This document shows, piece by piece, positions 1 through 6,216 of a DNA stretch of 6,216 bases. A program made the translations under genes and the position numbers. Origin of the DNA: Bacillota bacterium (GTDB taxonomy: Bacteria; Bacillota_E; Sulfobacillia; Sulfobacillales; Sulfobacillaceae); contig JAKAAL010000276.1 of assembly GCA_021802375.1 (NCBI GenBank), forward strand, positions 1 to 6,216. The letters run 5' to 3'. The notes below the pieces were generated by a model. The model had not been told where the DNA came from. It was given only the letters and a program-made list of their open reading frames with translations, and made no database searches. Position 1 is the stretch's first letter. Every line of letters begins with the position of its first letter.

Positions 1-253
1 CCCCATCGGGGCCTTTTTGGAAATATTCCCCGGTCCAGAGGACCGTTCGTAAGGCGGCCAGTGCCTCATGAAAGGTCAGGTGGCCGTGGTGACCGACGTG
101 GTCACGGGAAAGGGCGTGTCCCACCCCTGTCCACACCAGCGTATCCGTGAGAAATCCTCACGCAACGTTGCGATACGGTGCCGGATCCACCCACGACTGT
201 GGGTCCTCGCCCCCTAAATTTTGTTTCACATCGAAATTCTTCAAAGTTGAGTG
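1..253 (-). other. Unassigned coding-like frame, interrupted by one stop, running off the left edge
   Basis: Read on the minus strand, one frame stays open from just after a TAA (256-254) to the window edge, apart from a single TGA at 160-158. Upstream of that stop it ends in SWVDPAPYRNVA. Downstream it includes TLVWTGVGHALS, HLTFHEALAALRTVLW and GEYFQKGPDG, which read like ordinary protein with mixed codons. I do not recognise the family. It could be the decayed end of a gene, perhaps a second transposase given the neighbouring IS remnant, or it could be chance in GC-rich DNA. No convincing start codon or ribosome binding site is visible. Nothing else in 1-295 can be named as a gene. Confidence 0.25.
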
Positions 254-295
254 TTACACTTTCTCGCAAAAAGATGGCAGGACGCCGCGTGAGCC

Positions 296-1249
296 ATGGG
301 AGTCCTCATTCGCCGGCGCACTACCGAGTCGGCGGAAGCATGGCTCTGGCTCGTTTTGGCGTATGCCTGGAATGACTGGTCTTTACGCCCCACGGCGGCA
401 GGGGCCGCTCAGATCAGCCTGGCGAACCTCTCTGATGTGGCGGTGCTGAATCGCTTGCGCCACGCGCACGCGTGGCTGGGCTATCTGCTGGATCGATGGG
501 GTCATGAACACGGGATCGAAACGACGACGCGGAGTACCAGATTCCGTCTCGTGATCACGGATGGCACCACCGCCCCAGAACCCGGCAGTCACGGATGCCC
601 GTGGCGCCGCATCTCTGACGCGCTTACCCCTGCGCCCGCACGATGTCGTGTTGGCCGACCGGAATTATGCCAAACGCGCGCGTTGGCGAGGATGGTCGAT
701 CAACACGCGGACGTCATCGCCCGCTTTGGGTGGAATGCCTTGCGTCGGGAGACTCTAGGCGGTGCGCACCTTGCCCGATGCCACGCCCGGCTCGTGGTGG
801 CCATTCGGAAGTCCCCGGCGGCTGCGGAACAGGGTCGTCGAAAGGCAGCGAAAGATCCTGGCAATACCGTCTCCGCTGCGACTTGGGAAGCCGCCGACAT
901 TCTTGCACTCTATCGCCTGCGCTGGCCGATCGACTGCGCCGTTAAGCGCCTGCAAAGTGTGCTTTCTCTTGGTCATCTTCGGGCGAGACCTATCTGCTGA
1001 CCAAAATCCTCGAAGCCCTGCTCGTGGGCGCCATCCGGACCCCAGGTCCGGCTTTCTCCCCCTACGGATTCCCGTTCATACCGATACGCAGCGCCGCATG
1101 GCGCTATACCCCCATGGTTTGGCGTGATCTCCGTCTTATTGTGCCAAGGCATCGTGACCATCACGGACTGGCAACCTCCGCAGCACTGGACAAAACACCT
1201 GCATGAACGGCCGCGAAAACGGCCCCTCCAGTACGACTGCACCCCATAA
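296..1249 (+). pseudogene. Decayed IS4-family transposase
   Basis: This is a DDE transposase remnant whose family motifs lie in different frames. Frame 2 from 296 carries TESAEAWLWLVLAYAW, LSDVAVLNRLRHAHAWLGYL and TDGTT, with the first catalytic Asp at 560-562. From about 585 to 675 homology continues in frame 3 with VTDARGAASLTRLPLRP and VVLADRNYAKR, with the second Asp at 657-659. It returns to frame 2 for ADVIARFGWNALR and YRLRWPIDCAVKRL, and switches near 985 to frame 1 for TYLLTKILEALLVG and PAFSPYGFPF. It is back in frame 2 by about 1120 for HLHERPRKRPLQYDCTP, then TAA. The two Asp codons are only about 33 codons apart and other stretches look shortened, so deletions accompany the frameshifts. 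In the YREK motif, Glu reads Asp and Lys reads Gln. The element must be inactive. The N-terminal boundary is uncertain because a TGA (290-292) precedes the ATG, and I could not identify IS ends or a target duplication. Confidence 0.82.
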
Positions 1250-1266
1250 GTTAGCGGGTATGGGGT
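1241..1266. repeat. Perfect 8-bp inverted repeat between convergent genes
   Basis: The arms ACCCCATA (1241-1248) and TATGGGGT (1259-1266) are exact reverse complements around a 10-base spacer. The left arm contains most of the transposase stop codon (TAA 1247-1249). The right arm ends 36 bases before the stop of the molybdopterin subunit coming from the other side. Its place between converging genes suggests a transcription-ending hairpin, but neither strand has a T-run after it, so an ordinary intrinsic terminator is not supported. It could also be part of the IS right end. No matching copy was recognised at the left side. Confidence 0.5.
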
Positions 1267-1302
1267 GTTACTCGGCCTTTCGCTGCAAATTGGGTTTACG
1301 CA

Positions 1303-3552
1303 TCATATTTTGTCGACACCATGCGCCCGAAGATGGGCACGCACGCGATCCGGAGTTAAAGGAATTTGATCAAACCACACGCCGGTCGCATCATATAGGG
1401 CAGCCACCAACGCAGGAGCATAGGGAATTAATGGCACTTCGGCCATGCCGCGCACCCCCCAAGGGCCTCTGGGATCAGCCTGCTCCACGATAATAGAACG
1501 AACCCGCTCAGGCACATCAAGGATTCCGGGAATGAGGTAGGTCGAAAACCGTGGATTGACAATGCGGCCTTCACGTACCTGAAGGTTCTCGGTAACCGCG
1601 TAACCATGCCCCTGAACCACCCCACCCTCGATTTGGCCGATAATCATCGCCGGGTTAATAGCCCTGCCTACGTCAACAACGCATACCACCTCATGCACCG
1701 CAATGTGACCGGTATCGATGTCAACACTAAGATCAACCGACTCTGCACCATACCCATAGGCAAAGTAAGGTGTACCATGACTGTCAGTTGCATTGAGGGC
1801 ATCAGTCGGCGGCGGTACATAACGGAACCAACCAACCGCCGGACGCTCTCCCTTCATCCAACGAGTTCTTGCTTCCTTAGACGCACCAAGGATAGCATTG
1901 CCCGCCATGAAGGTCATGCGTGACGCTGAAGATGAACCCGAATCGCCCCCGGTTGCAGTGTCAGCAAAGGTGGCCTCAATGCACTCGATTGGTACCCCAA
2001 CGGCCTCGGCTGCCATCTGGCGGAGGGCGGTATCAGAGCCTTGCCCTACATCGGCAGCACCGCTGAACAGTTCCACCCGCTCGACATGATCGTGGCCATG
2101 CAGTACTACTCGGGCCTCGCACCGCTCAGGAAATCCAAGGGAGAAGCCGACATTTTTCAGAGCGCATGCGAATCCTCGCCCTCGTCGCAATGACCGAGAA
2201 TCGGGCGGTAAGGATGCGAACGGTGAGAAGAGAGTCGCCGAAGTCACGGGTTCGACCCAATGTGACTCCTCAGCACAACGTTCGATTACCGTGGGCAGGC
2301 TAACCCCTGAAGGCATCACCGTGCCCGTCGGACCGATGGATCCTTCCTTAAGACAATTGATACGCCGAATTTCCACCGGATCCATCCCCAGTAGTGCCGC
2401 AAGCTTGTTGAGTTGCGTCTCCGCTACAAACAAACCTTGCGGTGCCCCAAAACCTCGAAACGCCCCCCCTGGAGCCGCATTGGTAAACACCGCGTCGCTA
2501 TCCACCCGAATATTGGGGATGTCATAGGGGCCAGAGACAGTGATATGCAAATGTCCCAAAACGGTCTTGGATGTATAGTAATACGGGCCGGCATCAAGCA
2601 CACAATCCGCTTCAGCCACGACAACGCGCCCGTCATTGGTAGCGCCCCATCGAGCATGAATTCGGCCCCGATGCCTCTTGTGATGGCCTATGATGGATTC
2701 CTCCCGTGACCATTGCAGCCCAATCGGCCGTGAAATGCCTTGTTCTGCCAGGCGTCGGACGGCCAGTGCGAGAACGATTTGCATGGACATATCCTCGCGG
2801 CCGCCAAAGGCGCCGCCGATCGCAGGATAAATAACCCGCACTCGGTCCAAAGGCAAATCCAGCGCATGAGCGATCTGTGCTTGATCCTCGGTAGTCCATT
2901 GCCCGGCAATCTCGATAGTCACCCGACCTTCATCATCAACATAGCCCAACGCCGCCTCCGGTTGCAGATAGGCATGCTCTTGAAGCGGCACTTCGTATGT
3001 GGCGGAAACCTCCACGTCAGCGGCCGCCCATCCCTCGGCGACGTCGCCTTTTCTTAGGCGATAGCTACAACACACGTTGTTTGTCGCGTTAAGGTCCGGT
3101 CGCACTAATACATCGCCAACAAGAGCCTCGTCGAGATCTCCAACGACAGGAAGATCCTCCCACTCAATGGCTAGGAGGTTAGAGGCGGCCTCAGCTTGTT
3201 CGACCGACTCCGCCACGACGATGGCCACTTGGTCGGCTTCCCAACGACTAATCTCAGCGGGAACCGCCGAGCGGCCATTGTTGCCCAGACCGACAAATAC
3301 CGGTTGATCAAATACCTCAAGTCCGTATTCGTTTACCGGAACATCCGCGGCTGTAAGTACCAGCATGACACCCGGGGCAGATCGGGCTGCTACCGTGTCT
3401 ATCGATATCATTCGTGCGTGGGGTCGGCCGGAAAAAACAATCTTAGCATGCAACATGTCTTGCGGCATTATATCGCCCGGATAACGTGCTGTTCCCGTGA
3501 CTTTGCCCGCAGCATCATCACGCTTGTGTGAAACACCCAACGCGTCACTCAC
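1303..3552 (-). CDS. Xanthine dehydrogenase-family molybdopterin-binding catalytic subunit
   Basis: This 749-residue protein is the large subunit of a molybdenum hydroxylase, which inserts a water-derived oxygen into its substrate at a Mo-molybdopterin centre. Its length is normal for stand-alone subunits. An aldehyde oxidase/XDH a/b hammerhead-type domain occupies roughly residues 15-135. The Mo-binding domains follow, with GGAFGGRED (246-254), GGAFRGFGAPQG (362-373), AADVGQGSDT (499-508), DSGSSSASR (537-545), EGGVVQGHGYA (642-652) and the catalytic Glu705 in RGMAEVPLIP. The start is GTG (3552-3550), chosen because AAGGAGGTGA lies just upstream and because the frame opens directly into conserved sequence. 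It overlaps the upstream FAD/2Fe-2S gene by 8 bases, so the two are probably translationally coupled. It lacks the AYxCSFR active-site loop of form I CO dehydrogenase, so that function is unlikely. Xanthine, another N-heterocycle or an aldehyde are all possible substrates. Confidence 0.94.
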   Translation of the reverse strand: MSDALGVSHKRDDAAGKVTGTARYPGDIMPQDMLHAKIVFSGRPHARMISIDTVAARSAPGVMLVLTAADVPVNEYGLEVFDQPVFVGLGNNGRSAVPAEISRWEADQVAIVVAESVEQAEAASNLLAIEWEDLPVVGDLDEALVGDVLVRPDLNATNNVCCSYRLRKGDVAEGWAAADVEVSATYEVPLQEHAYLQPEAALGYVDDEGRVTIEIAGQWTTEDQAQIAHALDLPLDRVRVIYPAIGGAFGGREDMSMQIVLALAVRRLAEQGISRPIGLQWSREESIIGHHKRHRGRIHARWGATNDGRVVVAEADCVLDAGPYYYTSKTVLGHLHITVSGPYDIPNIRVDSDAVFTNAAPGGAFRGFGAPQGLFVAETQLNKLAALLGMDPVEIRRINCLKEGSIGPTGTVMPSGVSLPTVIERCAEESHWVEPVTSATLFSPFASLPPDSRSLRRGRGFACALKNVGFSLGFPERCEARVVLHGHDHVERVELFSGAADVGQGSDTALRQMAAEAVGVPIECIEATFADTATGGDSGSSSASRMTFMAGNAILGASKEARTRWMKGERPAVGWFRYVPPPTDALNATDSHGTPYFAYGYGAESVDLSVDIDTGHIAVHEVVCVVDVGRAINPAMIIGQIEGGVVQGHGYAVTENLQVREGRIVNPRFSTYLIPGILDVPERVRSIIVEQADPRGPWGVRGMAEVPLIPYAPALVAALYDATGVWFDQIPLTPDRVRAHLRAHGVDKI

Positions 3553-4981
3553 TGCGGGTCACCTCCTTAATCGCCTCATAGAATCGATAATATCCCGTGC
3601 AGCGGCACAAGTTTCCCGACAGGCCTTGAGCAACCTGCTCGGGTGTCGGGTGGGGACATTCTTCTAGCAGGCGTTCACCGGCCATAATAAATCCTGGCGT
3701 ACAAAATCCGCATTGAACCGCAAAGGCTTCGATAAACGCCTTTTGTAACGGGTGAAAGATCTGGTCCTTTGCTAATCCTTCAATGGTGGTGATTTCAGAA
3801 CCGTGGGCTCGGGCCGCCGGAACCAGACATGATAGCACTGCGACACCATCAAGATGCACAGTGCAAGCACCGCATTCTCCTTCGGCGCAACCTTCCTTGG
3901 TACCGGTGAGTCCCACTCGATTGCGCAGCCAGCCGAGAAGCGAACGCCCAGCAGCATCCGAGGCCTCTACGGCAACGCCGTTAATGGTGCACACCACAGA
4001 CGAGGCACTGGAGTGCGAAGTGCGAAATTTCATACCGGTAACCTCCGAGCGATCGATCATAGCCGGGGCGAGAGTTATCGGGTTCGAAGGCCACCGACTT
4101 CTCTCTTTACCGTCACGAAGTGTGGTCAACGTCCGCCGGGCCATCACCTCCACCTCATCAAGCCGATAACTGGCGGTGGCTCTTACGTCATCAATGGGAT
4201 GAACGGTCGCTGCCATCCTCGCCGCCTCTGCAATAACATCGTCATCGAGCCCTCGGCCTACAAGAAATTCCTCGGTCTCTCGGGCAGCAACCACCGTTGG
4301 GGCGACGCTTCCTAATGCCATGGCCGCCGACTTGACAATGTCGCCGTCAAGGTTGATAACCGCTGCCAATGACACAATCGACACGGCTTGCGCCCTGCGC
4401 TGCCCCAACTTCACAAACATTCCTCGGGCATTGCCGAGCACGGGAATCTCAACCGAAGTGATCAATTCATCCGGGGCAAGCACGGTTCGCCGAAGTGCAA
4501 TAAACAAATCTCGAACCGCAATCCGTCTCTCGCCATGGGTCGATCGCGCCACAACTGATGCATCCAATGCCCACAGCGCTGGAATGGTATCATTGGCCGG
4601 GCTAGCGGTTACAATATTGCCTACCACTGTGGCTCGATTGCGCAACGCAGGCGCACCAACCTCAAGGGAAGCCTGCGCCAACGGTAGCGCATGACGCACT
4701 ACCAGTTCACTAGTGATAACTTGATTGTGGGTTACCAGAGGACCGAGGCGTAACACTCCATCGGCCACGGTGATATCATCGAGCTCAGCAATACGGGTAA
4801 GGTCGATCAGTACCTCAACGTCTGGGCGTACGCGACGGCTAAGTTCAAGCAAAATATCAGTGCCACCAGCCACCGCCCGCGCCGCAGGTCCGTAGTCTGC
4901 AAGCAACCCTAGCGCTTCTTCAATCGTTCCCGGCGTCTCATGACGAGATACTCGAATTCCGGGGAGTTGCATTGTATGCAT
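3545..4981 (-). CDS. Fused FAD-binding and 2Fe-2S subunit of a molybdenum hydroxylase
   Basis: This 478-residue protein joins the two electron-transfer subunits of a xanthine dehydrogenase-type enzyme. Residues about 8-290 are the FAD-binding part (CoxM/XdhB-like), with AGGTDILLEL (38-47) and the flavin-binding ATVVGNIVTASPAND (117-131). Residues about 328-478 are the iron-sulfur part (CoxS-like). The plant-type cluster cysteines are 365, 370, 373 and 385, and the second cluster uses Cys424, 427, 459 and 461 in QCGFCTPG and LCRCTGY. All eight are present, so both clusters should form. Electrons should pass from the Mo site through the clusters to FAD. The ATG at 4981 is preferred because GGGTGG lies seven bases upstream; the ATG at 4972 is too far from it. 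The linker at about 290-327 contains an internal ribosome binding site and Met317, so a free iron-sulfur subunit may also be made. The FAD-first order is the reverse of the usual fused XDH order. Confidence 0.94.
   Translation of the reverse strand: MHTMQLPGIRVSRHETPGTIEEALGLLADYGPAARAVAGGTDILLELSRRVRPDVEVLIDLTRIAELDDITVADGVLRLGPLVTHNQVITSELVVRHALPLAQASLEVGAPALRNRATVVGNIVTASPANDTIPALWALDASVVARSTHGERRIAVRDLFIALRRTVLAPDELITSVEIPVLGNARGMFVKLGQRRAQAVSIVSLAAVINLDGDIVKSAAMALGSVAPTVVAARETEEFLVGRGLDDDVIAEAARMAATVHPIDDVRATASYRLDEVEVMARRTLTTLRDGKERSRWPSNPITLAPAMIDRSEVTGMKFRTSHSSASSVVCTINGVAVEASDAAGRSLLGWLRNRVGLTGTKEGCAEGECGACTVHLDGVAVLSCLVPAARAHGSEITTIEGLAKDQIFHPLQKAFIEAFAVQCGFCTPGFIMAGERLLEECPHPTPEQVAQGLSGNLCRCTGYYRFYEAIKEVTRSE
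3559..3568 (-). promoter_or_regulatory. Strong ribosome binding site for the molybdopterin subunit
   Basis: AAGGAGGTGA on the minus strand is a ten-base match to the Shine-Dalgarno consensus. It ends six bases before the GTG start at 3552, and it decides that non-ATG start. It lies inside the last codons of the upstream FAD/2Fe-2S gene. Confidence 0.85.
4031..4046 (-). promoter_or_regulatory. Internal ribosome binding site and ATG at the FAD/2Fe-2S junction
   Basis: Within the fused gene, GGAGGT (4046-4041) stands seven bases upstream of the in-frame ATG of Met317 (4033-4031), an ideal arrangement. Starting there would give a 162-residue protein, about the size of a stand-alone CoxS-type 2Fe-2S subunit, beginning just before the conserved VVCTINGVAV. 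The site may be a relic of two cistrons that fused, or a working internal start. The sequence alone does not show which. Confidence 0.5.
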
Positions 4982-5089
4982 TCAAACACCACCCAGGTTG
5001 CTGTCGTTGATAGTGATAAGGCCATGGAGAGACTGCGCCACCAACGCTGAGAGCAAGCTTTTTGTGCAAATCTGATCGGCAAGTCTCAT
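4982..5089 (-). CDS. Possible 35-residue leader or small protein upstream of the fused subunit
   Basis: This short frame starts at ATG (5089-5087) as MRLADQICTKSLL, continues through HGLITIND, and ends in NLGGV with TGA (4984-4982). The stop directly abuts the ATG of the FAD/2Fe-2S gene with no bases between them, a geometry that favours translational coupling. It has a far better ribosome binding site (AAAGGAGG) than the large gene behind it. The middle is moderately hydrophobic, with no cysteine pair, signal peptide or recognised domain. I do not recognise a family. It could be a translated leader that delivers ribosomes to the large gene, a real small protein, or the remnant of a shortened gene. 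The evidence is the start-signal quality and position only. Confidence 0.4.
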   Translation of the reverse strand: MRLADQICTKSLLSALVAQSLHGLITINDSNLGGV

Positions 5090-5098
5090 TTAATAAAT

Positions 5099-5106
5099 CC
5101 TCCTTT
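5099..5106 (-). promoter_or_regulatory. Strong ribosome binding site before the small ORF
   Basis: AAAGGAGG on the minus strand (5106-5099) is followed by a nine-base A/T-rich spacer and ATG at 5089. It is the strongest start signal in the spacer between the M20 gene and the FAD/2Fe-2S gene, yet it lies over 100 bases from the latter's start. It therefore most likely serves the 35-codon ORF. Confidence 0.55.
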
Positions 5107-5159
5107 AGTAATTCGAGACAAAGTTTTCCGCACCAAACAAACATATCACCCGAGGACTG

Positions 5160-5205
5160 CCGAAAATTTTTGGAGAGAATATTCGCTTCCAGTATCTCTA
5201 GACAA
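5160..5205 (-). promoter_or_regulatory. Weak candidate promoter with overlapping AT-rich palindrome
   Basis: On the minus strand, TTGTCT (5205-5200) and TATTCT (5181-5176) sit 18 bases apart. Each matches four of six bases of the sigma-70 consensus. A start about seven bases beyond the -10 would fall in a 14-base near-palindrome on the plus strand (CCGAAAATTTTTGG, 5160-5173), which could be an operator. The -35 overlaps the M20 stop codon. If real, it would let the dehydrogenase genes be transcribed separately from the M20 gene. Both signals are weak and may be chance in an AT-rich spacer. I see no terminator between the M20 gene and this site. Confidence 0.2.
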
Positions 5206-6216
5206 TGTCGGCTTCCGTTGGGGGCAAGCCCATTTGGGTCAATTCCCAATCACCCTGTGCATAACTCGCTGCTAGTTCCTGATAGAAATCGATACACTCC
5301 AAAAATGAGGTTAGCAGCACCGATTCATCAGGTTGATGTGCCAGTCGGTCATCTCCGGGCCCATAGATCAGTGTTGGAATATTTGTTGGAGCTGCCAATA
5401 CGGATCCATCCGTATAATAACTGACCGTTCGCCAGGTTTTTGCATCAACACGACAGAGTTCCTGAGCCTTTTGGATCAACGGATGGGATGGATCCGTAAA
5501 AAGAGGGCTCCTATTTAATAGCGGACGGCATTGGTAGCGGAATTCCTCGTGCTGTTGCCGATGCCGATCCACTGCACCTTGCCATGTTTCTAACACCCAT
5601 TGCTGCTGCTGAGGTGTCCCAAAACGCATATCTGCACGGAGAAAGGCCTGATCGGGAATCACATTGGTTTGTATCCCACCGCCGATTTGGGTTATGGCGA
5701 TCGTAGGAGCACCTAATATCGTGTCGGGGCTCGGTTGCAAATTATCCCGAACCTGATAAAGCAGATTCGCAGCATCGATAATCTGATCGACAGCATTAAC
5801 TCCTAGTTGCGGCATCGACCCATGCGCCGTACGTCCAAAACATTGCACTTCAAGCCAATAGGCCCCTTTATGACCGATAGCGATCTGCCCATTGGTGGGT
5901 TCCCCAATGACGATGCCACCGATACCGCTCACCCCATATTCCTCGAGAAACCGTTGCGCGCCGATGCTGTCGACTTCCTCGCCAACCGTGAGCAACAGTT
6001 GGATGGGCAACGACTCCGAACCGTAAGTTTGCCGCAAGCGAGCCATCATGACCGCCATAGCCGCAACCCCACTCTTCATATCCGAGGCTCCACGACCAAA
6101 CAGTAAACCGTCAGTAATTTGGGCTCCAAAGGGATCATGCGACCACTGTTGATTTCCGACCGGCACTGTGTCAAGATGTCCGCAAAACAGAAGTGTGGGA
6201 CGACGACGGGTCGTTG
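5198..6216 (-). CDS. M20 family metallopeptidase/deacylase (ArgE/DapE/CPG2-like), N-terminus outside window
   Basis: The visible 338 residues are the bulk of a cytoplasmic zinc hydrolase that cleaves amide bonds of N-acyl amino acids, small peptides or related compounds. The frame runs to the window edge through LLFCGHLDTVPVG, with the metal-ligand His at 6178-6176 and the catalytic-loop Asp at 6172-6170. It continues with GRGASDMKSG (bridging Asp 6082-6080), GEEVDSIG (catalytic Glu 5980-5978 and a ligand Glu), IGEPT, and the dimer-domain FGRTAHGS. Next come GGGIQTNVIPD and a final ligand His in LAHQPDE (5338-5336). All expected metal and catalytic residues are present, so it should be active. 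About 50-70 N-terminal residues are probably missing. The motifs fit the ArgE/DapE/carboxypeptidase G2 group rather than the allantoate amidohydrolase/carbamoylase group. It is co-directional with the molybdenum hydroxylase genes downstream. The substrate is unknown. Confidence 0.93.
   Translation of the reverse strand, partial: TTRRRPTLLFCGHLDTVPVGNQQWSHDPFGAQITDGLLFGRGASDMKSGVAAMAVMMARLRQTYGSESLPIQLLLTVGEEVDSIGAQRFLEEYGVSGIGGIVIGEPTNGQIAIGHKGAYWLEVQCFGRTAHGSMPQLGVNAVDQIIDAANLLYQVRDNLQPSPDTILGAPTIAITQIGGGIQTNVIPDQAFLRADMRFGTPQQQQWVLETWQGAVDRHRQQHEEFRYQCRPLLNRSPLFTDPSHPLIQKAQELCRVDAKTWRTVSYYTDGSVLAAPTNIPTLIYGPGDDRLAHQPDESVLLTSFLECIDFYQELAASYAQGDWELTQMGLPPTEADIV

Noticed and set aside
1..18. 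Terminator-like CCCC-ATC-GGGG followed by CC and five T
   Set aside because: The stem is only four base pairs within the window, the left side is cut off, and on the minus strand the same bases fall in the coding-like GEYFQKGPDG frame.
89..105. Perfect 6-bp inverted repeat GTGACC/GGTCAC with a 5-base loop
   Set aside because: It is short for GC-rich DNA, has no T-run, and no gene start or stop that it clearly serves.
189..204. Perfect 6-bp inverted repeat ACCCAC/GTGGGT with a 4-base loop
   Set aside because: It is short and isolated. It could be near the IS left end, but no matching sequence was found at the right end.
1209..1224. GGCCG/CGGCC hairpin near the end of the transposase remnant
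   Set aside because: It is a 5-bp stem in the coding tail (HERPRKRPLQ) with no T-tract, so it is explained by the coding sequence.
1303..3552. Form I CO dehydrogenase large subunit (CoxL)
   Set aside because: The AYxCSFR active-site motif is absent.
4938..5249. 103-codon minus-strand frame across the spacer
   Set aside because: It overlaps the ends of both flanking genes in another frame, has no ribosome binding site and no protein-like motifs. The 35-codon ORF in a different frame has the better start signal.
5601..5613. Short CTG triplet run
   Set aside because: It encodes the Gln run in the M20 protein, is only a few units long, and has no sign of being a regulatory or unstable repeat.
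6164..6166. GTG as the start of the M20 gene
   Set aside because: The frame continues upstream to the window edge and includes the conserved LLFCGHLDT, so this GTG is an internal Val codon.
5198..6216. Allantoate amidohydrolase or hydantoinase/carbamoylase-type enzyme completing a purine pathway
   Set aside because: The GRGASDMKSG and GEPT motifs fit the ArgE/DapE/carboxypeptidase G2 group, not the carbamoylase group.

Overview
The window is bacterial DNA of moderate GC. The right five-sixths is one dense minus-strand gene block, and the left fifth is decayed mobile-element DNA. The minus-strand genes carry strong Shine-Dalgarno sites (AAGGAGGTGA, AAAGGAGG, GGAGGT) and share or abut start and stop codons. 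This suits a Bacillota-like bacterium with compact operons, but that is inference; I cannot name the species.

Layout, left to right. Positions 1-295 hold no gene I can name. A coding-looking minus-strand frame with one internal stop runs off the left edge. Positions 296-1249 (+) are an IS4-type transposase broken by at least four frame changes and internal deletions. A 26-base hairpin-forming repeat (1241-1266) overlaps its stop codon. Then, all on the minus strand and transcribed right to left: an M20 metallopeptidase/deacylase (6216-5198, N-terminus outside the window); a short spacer with a possible 35-residue leader ORF (5089-4982); a fused FAD-binding plus 2Fe-2S subunit of a molybdenum hydroxylase (4981-3545); and its molybdopterin-binding catalytic subunit (3552-1303), which overlaps the fused gene by 8 bases.

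How they work together. The last two genes encode a complete electron path for a xanthine-dehydrogenase-family enzyme: Mo cofactor, two [2Fe-2S] clusters, then FAD. All cluster cysteines and the catalytic glutamate are present. The substrate cannot be read from the sequence. The co-directional M20 hydrolase suggests a catabolic operon in which an amide or acyl-amino compound is hydrolysed and a heterocycle or aldehyde is hydroxylated. E. coli has an analogous neighbourhood, where the M20 gene ygeY lies near xdhABC.

I see no clearly new biological system. The best leads are the FAD-then-Fe-S fusion, whose order is the reverse of the usual one and which keeps a ribosome binding site and ATG at its internal junction, and the small ORF with a strong ribosome binding site whose stop codon directly abuts the start of that fusion gene.
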